Source: Punica granatum (taxonomy: Eukaryota; Streptophyta; Magnoliopsida; Myrtales; Lythraceae). From it: a DNA stretch of 64,000 bases. Each line of letters begins with the position of its first letter. Position 1 is the stretch's first letter. Below, piece by piece: positions 57,140 through 64,000 of this stretch. The notes beneath the pieces were generated by a model. That model was not told the origin of the DNA. It saw only the letters and a list, made by a program, of their open reading frames with translations, and searched no databases. The stretch is from contig NC_045134.1 of NCBI RefSeq assembly GCF_007655135.1, positions 9,134,982 to 9,198,981 on the forward strand, written 5' to 3'. Both the position numbers and the translations under genes were made by a program.

Positions 57140-57760
57140 GAAACTAAGTACGAATGGGGCGTCTAAAGGGCATCCCGGTCGATCTGGTGCTGGAGGATTA
57201 TTAAGGGATACCGATGGAGGATGGATAAGGGGTTTTGCGCAAAACGTGGGAATAATTACCTCCTTTTCGGCCAAGCTGTTTGCTGTTAAGACTGGCCTGA
57301 GTTGGCATGGGATTCGGGATTGAGAAGGATAATACTTGAAGTTGACTCGGAAGTGGTTGTATGTCTTCTCCGATCTCAAGAAGAACAGGCTTGCATCAAT
57401 GGCGCATTACTTCGAGATATTCGATCCTTGCTTCAGCGGGATATTGGTTGGTGGTGGTAGAGCATATTCTTCGTGAAAGGAACTCATGTGCTGATTGGTT
57501 GGTTTGGTGAGCTATGCGCTAACTCTCCCAGTTAGTGTTCATCAATTGAGTCTTTGCCATCCGGGACTTCATTTCTTATTATTTGGGAACACTGTAGGGG
57601 TCACTATGCCTCGTCTTTATTGAAGATATGTCAAGATATTGTGTTATGAACAGTATCAGTAGAATATTATAACTTTCTGTTTTCAGTCCTTTTCTCTTGT
57701 ATTATATACGATGTACTCCTCTGATAATGAATAGAAGAAAATTGCCCAATCTTTGGCAAT
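57140..57760 (+). mobile_element. 5'-truncated LINE with RNase H remnant
   Basis: Pieces in shifting frames give a plant LINE RNase H domain: NGASKGHPGRSGAGGLLRDT, DGGWIRGFAQNVG, then RRIILEVDSEVVVCLLRSQE, EQACINGALLRDIRSLLQRD and WLVVVEHILRERNSCADWL. Several frameshifts. The remainder of the LINE is absent. Confidence 0.7.
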
Positions 57761-59514
57761 TTGTCATTTGATTTATTTTTCATAATGAACTCGGGCTTTG
57801 CCCCCCCCAAATTCAAAAAAGAAGAAGGGGAAACTCAAGTTCCACTCGCCCTGAAAAGATGGGGTTCAAGTTGGTCAAGAACTTTGTCAAGCGACTAGTA
57901 TATGCGCTCAAACTTGGCTTGAAATATAACATGTAAGTTTTAGGCTAGTTAGCATAAAAAATCGATGGCAGATTCGAAGCTCACAAGCTAGAGAGTTCAG
58001 CATATACATCATAATATTAAAAACATGAAAAAAATATTTTCCTTTTTGTTCGTCATGAAACCATACATATTATGTTTTGGTTTATCCACCTGGTTTATGT
58101 AATGAGATGAAATTTTAAGTGAGCTCATTTAGTCAGGCGAATGCTCAGGCCATAAGTCAAGTATTGCATGCCAAGCTTGATGTTGAGTATATTTTTAACC
58201 AGAATGGATTGCTACTGTAGCTTGATCCGAGATGAATGGTTTGCATCATCCCACATCGAGAAATCATATGAGCGCTGACTAATTTCGATTTAAGACGAAA
58301 TCAAACTTTTTTTTTAAATAAATCTTACCTGATAGTTGGTTGAAACCGTATCAGTGCTCGTGGACCTTTTCATTCCAAGTCCCACTAATTTATGGAAATA
58401 ATTACCCGCATACTTCTGATTTTGTTGCTTTCGTGGTTAACTGATTCAATTCTATGCGTGTCAGAAGTAAAATAAACAATAATTTTAACCACGAGGTGGT
58501 GGACGGACTTTTACTTATAGTACATTAAGCTCAAAATTTGTAATTATTTAGTGATCAGATTAAGCTGATATTTCGAATAAGAATACAATTCCAGCTAATA
58601 ATAAACGTTAATATATAATTATCATTATGAAGAATCCAAAAATTTCGAAGGAAAAATGTCTGAACTGGTGGAACTGGCACCTCTCGTGCTATATGGATCA
58701 CCGCATCATTGAGCTAGCAGGGAGATCTTGCCGCCCAAAATCAAAGAGAATCCATTACGTTGCAAACTGTGGAGGCAATGATGAGCACATTCAGTTGAGC
58801 TCTAGCTCCATTTAAATTAACCGAACTAGGTACAGGTTCGCGTGTTACGCGGATTTATAAAAATTAATCAATCAATTATCCTATCTTATGCCCTCTTCAC
58901 CCCGACCTAAACCCGCCAATGCCTAATTGTCGTTGCCATGGGCATCTTCTTTCTTCATCCCTTCCCTGTCAACAGTCATAAAGTGGAACATCCTCCCCAT
59001 AAATGCTCCATTACGACTTTGATCGTCTTCACTGCCGGCTCGCCATCTACCTGTTCACATTCATTCATCTCTGCCATTTTTTCATTTCTCACATGCTCTT
59101 CGCAATTTCATCATTTAATCGATCAATCCCCTTCACAATCACCTCCCATTTCTCTTGCTCAGGCGCTCTTGGTCATCTGGCCACTCCAGTTCTACCACTA
59201 ATATAATGCCTAGAGGCATTGTTGTTAAGTATAATCAGGACCAAAAGGTGCTGCCCTCACTCTCCATCGATTACCATGGCGAATTCTGCTATGCACTCCA
59301 AAAAGGACAGGGCACTTATCACCACTATTTGTTCTCTGTCACTCTTTATATAAGTGCCCTCCTTGCATTAAGCCGCACTTTTCATGAAACAGTATAGTCT
59401 AAAAATGCGCCCCAGTGACGCTCTTTCGCCTTCGCTCGCACTTGTGCCTTGCCATGTTGTCATGTATTTGTTTAAATGATTGCTGAGTGTACGATACTTG
59501 TTTTGTGCGCAGGA
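57761..59514. other. Spacer with no supported gene
   Basis: A 62-codon plus-strand frame at 58627-58815 (KEKCLNWWNWHLSCY and so on) and an 87-codon one at 58938-59201 have no family I recognise. I treat them as chance frames. Confidence 0.35.
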
Positions 59515-59624
59515 CCAATGACACAGAGGAATTCTGGAAAGTTTATAATTCAAGAATTCAAAGTCTAAAAAGTATGTGTTGGATTAATCGAGGAAGAATT
59601 CTTGTGATTTGAAACGGAAAGTTT
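59515..59624 (+). repeat. Direct repeat with 61625-61735
   Basis: About 105 bases (GAGGAATTCTGGAAAGTTTA and on to GATTTGAAACGGAAAG) recur at 61635-61735 with scattered differences. The two copies enclose the LINE and the Gypsy gag remnant, so they may be parts of a decayed Gypsy element's repeats, or a duplication. Confidence 0.5.
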
Positions 59625-60830
59625 TCTTTTTTTTTTTGGATAAGTGCCAGACCTTTCATTGCTTCAAAAAATATTTACAGAGATGATTACAACACTCATC
59701 CAAGAACTCAACACATCAAAACAGATATTTTTGACCACCCAAATGGTCACTCATTGGCACGCAGGCCAAATCTAGAAGCCAAAACAGATGTAACCAATTC
59801 ACACTTAACGTTTAGCATTACTATGAGTCTCTCCTTCACAAAATTCACTATTTTCTCAACCAAAACTGATATTGGCATCATTGCCTTCTTGAAGATTCTG
59901 TATTCCTATCCTGCCATATGCAATACACATAGTAACTCCATAATAACTTCAAGATTGTTACATCCAATCTTCTACCTCTGAGAGTGATAATACATTTAGA
60001 TTCTGAGCGCCAATCAACCATGTGTCTGCTCATTCCTATCATGCTCATTACACTTCTTCAGATGTTACCTGTAACTGAGCAAGAGAAGAATAAATGGTCT
60101 CTAGATTTAGCGAACATTTCACAGGATTCACATCCAATACCTTGAACAACTCTCCATTGATGAAGCCTCTCCTTGGTAGTTAACTTGTTCTGCCATGCCA
60201 ACCGGCATATAGTCTGTCTCCAGCCCACTTTCGTTCCTCTAGGCCTCAAAGGTAGAGGAGGTGAAAGAACCTGCTTTAGATGCCTTCCAAACCACCTTAT
60301 CAGCCTCCACAAAACTCAGCTGCAGGGCAAGGTTTTGCACCATCAGTGATTGAGGATCACTACTCCTAGGCCAATGCCATCCTCCATTTCTGTAGATTGT
60401 AGCAACCATGGTTGTTTTCGAGATAGTGAGAAAACATTCAAAGCCTTTTTCTACAGTATTTAAATAAAGGACCAATTGTTAACCAGGAAGCATACCAAAG
60501 GATGTCTTGGAACCATCTCCAACACTATTTTCGACAAGATTCCGAGCCATGGATCTGAGCTGGAGTATTTTCCTCCAACTCCAAGAGTAACCCCCAAGTA
60601 TTTTAAGGGACCAGAAGCAATTACCTTTTTACTAGGTAAATCTGAACCCAAGCTACCCATAACGAGCCTGCATTCATCGATATTAGCCAAATATGCCTGA
60701 GGAAGCCCACTTTATTCCAGCTTTCAAAATCTCTAATGCCCAGCCCTCCTTCATGCTTTGGCAAACTTACCACTGTCCACTTTACCTTAGCCCTACCTGC
60801 AAGCCTGTCAGAACCAGCCCACAAGAAAGC
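59625..60830 (-). mobile_element. Decayed LINE, reverse transcriptase C-terminus
   Basis: On the minus strand: WAGSDRLAGRAKVKWTVVSL, then KHEGGLGIRDFESWNKVGFL and RHIWL (the plant LINE block after the reverse transcriptase core), then after frameshifts the zf-RVT region (LAWQNKLTTKERLHQWRVVQ, GIGCESCEMFAKSRDHLFFS). The 3' end is an A-tail, seen as a T-run at 59623-59637. 5'-truncated and broken by frameshifts and stops. Confidence 0.75.
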
Positions 60831-60869
60831 TCAACACTTTTGTTTGTTAAGATAAAGACCGAACGCCAA

Positions 60870-61274
60870 TAGTTTGCCATGGAAGCCAAGTTGACATGGT
60901 GGTTTATCGCTTGAGAGGAAGAGCTTCTACATGGTGGGAAAGACTACAACAAGATCGTCTTTAAAATGGGGAAGATCCAATTTTTACATGGCGGTGTATG
61001 AATCAATTACTAAAGGCGAGTTTTCTTTCATTGGAGTACGAAGAGTATTTATATCAACTTTGTCATGAAAGGGCAAAGATAAATCTTGGTGATACAACAA
61101 AGATCAACCCAATGATCGAAGAGCAAATTTCAAACAACAAAGCTGGCTCGAAAAGGAAGACAATATATCGAAGCCAGTCGATAAAATAAAAATCGAGGAA
61201 GAGATAGCTCCAGAATTAGAAGAATTGCCTATTTTGATTGTGAAGAAACTGTCTTTAGAAGTAAAGATAACAAC
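60870..61274 (+). pseudogene. Ty3/Gypsy gag remnant
   Basis: Pieces give VYRLRGRASTWWERLQQDRL, then MNQLLKASFLSLEYEEYLYQ, matching the Gypsy gag pattern 'L.G.A..WW..L' then 'F.P..YE..L'. It is frameshifted. The sequence seems to continue beyond the SINE, at 61493 onward. Confidence 0.65.
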
Positions 61275-61288
61275 GATATCACCAATAT

Positions 61289-61478
61289 AACTCCAAGGAG
61301 TTTAGCCTAGTGATAAGGAAGATCTTATGTATCCACCCGATCCCGGGTTTGAAACTCCTTGGAGCCACCGGAGCACTTTTGGTGTGATTACATGTTCCGT
61401 GCGCCGCCGGGGGTTCACGGAAATTCGGGGATTAGTCGGGCGAAACCCAAATACCCCTGGTTAGCAAAAAAAAAAAAT
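61289..61478 (+). mobile_element. Au-like tRNA-derived SINE
   Basis: Flanked by a perfect 14-bp duplication GATATCACCAATAT (61275-61288 and 61479-61492). It has an A box (TAGCCTAGTGAT), a B box (GGGTTTGAAACTCC), a GC-rich body with CGCCGCCGGGGGTTCACG, and a short A-tail. The insert splits the Gypsy remnant. Confidence 0.85.
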
Positions 61479-61492
61479 GATATCACCAATAT

Positions 61493-63678
61493 TAAACTTT
61501 CCACTTATGGAATTCCAAGCTATGGCAATTGAAGATCTATCAATAGGAGCAAGTAGACTGCATATTGAGTCTTGTATCTCTGGCATCTCGAAAGCTCGAG
61601 ATCGAACTTTTCACAAGTGGAGGAAAATGACTCCGAGGAATTCTGGAATGTTTATAATTCAAGAGTCCAAAGTCCAAATAAGTATATGTTGGACTAATCA
61701 AGGAAGGATTCTTTATGATTTGGAATGGAAGATGAAATCTCTTTATCCTTAAATTATGAATGTTATCGAAGTACATTTTATAGGAAGATATTTTTGAGAT
61801 GTTATGTGAATATTTATTGTCTTTAGGATTATTTGATTTACTGTTATCATTAGGATTTAGAATATCTTGATACAATCTTCTATTATTAGTAGTTTTAGGA
61901 TTATAAGTTTTCTATACAGGCATGTAGGCCTATGGCCATGGAAGAACAATCTTGAACAATTATACTTTATTGATAAAGTTGAGAGATTTCTCTTCTTCTA
62001 TGGCTCTTTTGGGTGTTATTCATCAGGTTTATATGTGATCTATTCCTTTCGAGTCTAAATTCGGATTTAAGCGCGAGAAATCGTGATCAACGATTCGTCA
62101 ATCTCGGGTAGGTACACTCACCTTTTCAGGGATATCTATACATGCCATTTCCTGGCAGGAAGAATCTCAATATAGGATTTTGGGTGATAAGCATATATCT
62201 AGTCTCCATGGTAGTATGAGACCAACAGGAGCTTCATGAGCCAATGATCAAACTCGCCTTTGGGAATGGCTGTTGACCGCAGATGAGCAATTCAAGGATT
62301 GTGGTTGCTCAAAGGTTCTCCCCCTTCGAAATGGACCGGTTTCAGCTTCCTCCGCCAGCTAGTATGTACTTAAATGCCGGGTTGGCAGGAGGGCTTGCAA
62401 ATCTATCAGTGAGACACTCATTTAATCTTGCATATCCTAATGAATCTTTCTGAAGAATGAAGGATGATGCCTGTAGTGTTGTACTTAAGCACTAATAATG
62501 GCCATTATTAGAGCTAGGTAAGGTTAGAAATGTGTTTCAAATGCATCATTGACACTTTTTGGCCTAACAGTGCGGCCAATTTTGGTCACTGGCTGCCACG
62601 GTGGCCTGTATGTTTGTTAGCAACGTCAACTAGTAGCAGTCTCACTGCTCCCAAGTCCTAAGGATGTTAGCAAGAGATATGTATTACATATTTCATGTCG
62701 AAAAAGTGTCTTTTCTTTTTGGTCAATCATAAATTTTCTTTTTTGGGTGAAAAAGAATTGGTCATTACGCACAGGGATGGACTTAAGGGGATGCGGAGCG
62801 CGTTCCCTCTTGGATGCAGAAAAAAGTTACTAAATTTTTATTATATTTCATCGAATTTATCATATTTTCAATCAAATTATCATATTTCATACCTCTTGAC
62901 TTTATGATACAAAATTTCTTTAGACTTCGCCGAAATTCCGATACGTCCTCGTCTACGTACTAAAGTGCGATCATGTAGAAATCGCAAACATTGGATCGTC
63001 CCTCTATGTTAGATCCTAATAAGCTTCAGAGACTAATCGTGTGATTACAATCATGCATTATGCTTCAGTCATGGATGGTCACAGTAACAAATTAAGACCG
63101 ACCATGTTCAGATTGGTGATGCCCGAGGTCCACCATTTTTCTCTCAGAAGGCATTTGATATGTGGAAATCTTCGTGAATTTTCAGGAAAGTTTATTTAAA
63201 TTTTTTGGACACACAATATTTCCATGTTTGGTCGGGCCATGACAATCCACAGGCTCACTCGCACATTTCCACTCGATGTAGGATACTAGACGTGGCAATG
63301 CGGAGGCTGGTAATTTAATTGGTGGGAATCTATCTCAAAATAATGTCGATTCCATGTGATTGGATTGCCGGCAATCCACCAAACGCAACCTTAGGCTATG
63401 GTGGGGGTGTAACTGATATGGCATACAGCCCAAGGCCCATAAATCAATCCTAGACTGGGTCGGGCCACTAAAATACTAGCCCAAAAATATAAAAGGCTGG
63501 CAAACCATGAGACAAAAGGCGGGAATGGTTACAATAGAGGGAGACCATTCAAAAGATAATGAATAAGAGGGAAAAATGTGTAAGAAGGAAAGGCAGTTTG
63601 AGACCCATATTCTGAAATCAAGATCAAGATGGATGAGTACAAACCTCGATCCTTCATAACCTTGTCAGTGGTTGTGCT
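61493..63678. other. Decayed retroelement flank and spacer
   Basis: The first ~250 bases continue the Gypsy-like sequence and hold the second copy of the 59515 repeat. A start resembling a hAT end (CAGGGATGGAC) lies at about 62773, without a matching right end. No cellular gene recognised. Confidence 0.4.
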
Positions 63679-64000
63679 CACTACGAGAAAAACCTTTATT
63701 AGAGACAAATGATGAGAGGCAATTATAATATTAGTCTCTTTAATTCTCATTTTGCAACAAATACAATATATTTCTCTTATGTGAATTTTATTTGCCTCTA
63801 AAAGCACCTAAAATTAATATTTTACCAAATTACAAAACTATAACACAATTATTAGCAACAAATAAGTATTTTGCCTCAAAAGAATAACTTTTAGAAACAT
63901 ATTAGTTGAGGCATATAGAAAATTTGTCACTAAATATTTTTTAAAATACAATTTTGCCTCTAAATCCAATTTTGTTTGCCCCTAATATATTCTTTTAGAG
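63679..64000 (+). mobile_element. CACTA (En/Spm) element terminus, running off the window
   Basis: CACTACGAGAAAAACC at 63679 matches the CACTACAAGAAAA terminus of CACTA elements, and the following sequence carries repeated GAGGCAA, TTGCCTC and GCCTCTA subterminal motifs (63715, 63784, 63875, 63912, 63954, 63978), as usual for such elements. The other end and the target-site duplication partner lie outside. Confidence 0.75.

Noticed and set aside
58627..59201. Two plus-strand frames of 62 and 87 codons
   Set aside because: No family resemblance, no splice or promoter support, and composition like the surroundings.
62773..62940. Possible hAT end CAGGGATGGAC
   Set aside because: No matching inverse end or 8-bp duplication found.
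1..64000. CRISPR arrays, rRNA genes and intact tRNA genes
   Set aside because: No regular spacer-repeat array and no complete tRNA; the tRNA-like A and B boxes seen all belong to SINEs.

Overview
This is a nuclear window from a flowering plant, most likely a woody dicot. The evidence is spliced genes with GT-AG introns, chloroplast-targeted and secretory-pathway genes of plant families, and a dense layer of plant-type mobile elements (Copia, Gypsy, TRIM, LINE, tRNA-derived SINE, PIF/Harbinger, hAT, CACTA). I could not fix the genus. Exon boundaries were read by hand from splice signals, reading-frame continuity and family similarity; no alignment program was run.

Layout. 1-7 kb is transposon-rich: the gag start and LTR of a Copia element running off the left edge, a decayed MATH/coiled-coil gene on the minus strand, a non-autonomous PIF/Harbinger-like element (2657-3664) carrying a fragment of a host gene, and the relic of a Harbinger ORF1/ORF2 pair. 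9-18 kb is the gene-rich part: TIC55 (minus) and DBR1 (plus) are head to head, followed by a class III peroxidase resembling PER46. The DBR1-PER46 neighbourhood matches what I recall of Arabidopsis At4g31770-At4g31760. At 19.5 kb is an intact, intronless PPR gene resembling At3g25970.

From 20.2 to 52.8 kb the window is a direct tandem duplication of about 16 kb. Unit 1 (20157-36788) and unit 2 (36789-52800) each carry the PPR 3' part, a long spacer, a TRIM element, a three-exon secreted aspartic protease (both copies intact, 478 aa each), a decayed block, and a Copia element. The junction at 36788 joins the Copia interior to PPR codon ~210. The second PPR is therefore 5'-truncated; it also has a frameshift, a stop and a LINE insertion. 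After duplication, unit 2 gained two LINEs, a MITE pair, another MITE, a SINE and a 78-bp tandem repeat; unit 1 has a hAT-like MITE that unit 2 lacks. Older paralogous traces (49.97-50.4 kb, 54.4 kb, 56.1-56.6 kb) suggest the aspartic-protease locus expanded at least once before.

53-64 kb has no gene I can support. It contains decayed LINE, Gypsy and SINE pieces and, from 63679, the terminus of a CACTA element running off the right edge. The real cellular genes act in separate processes: chloroplast (TIC55), RNA lariat turnover (DBR1), secretory-pathway enzymes (peroxidase, aspartic proteases) and organelle RNA processing (PPR).
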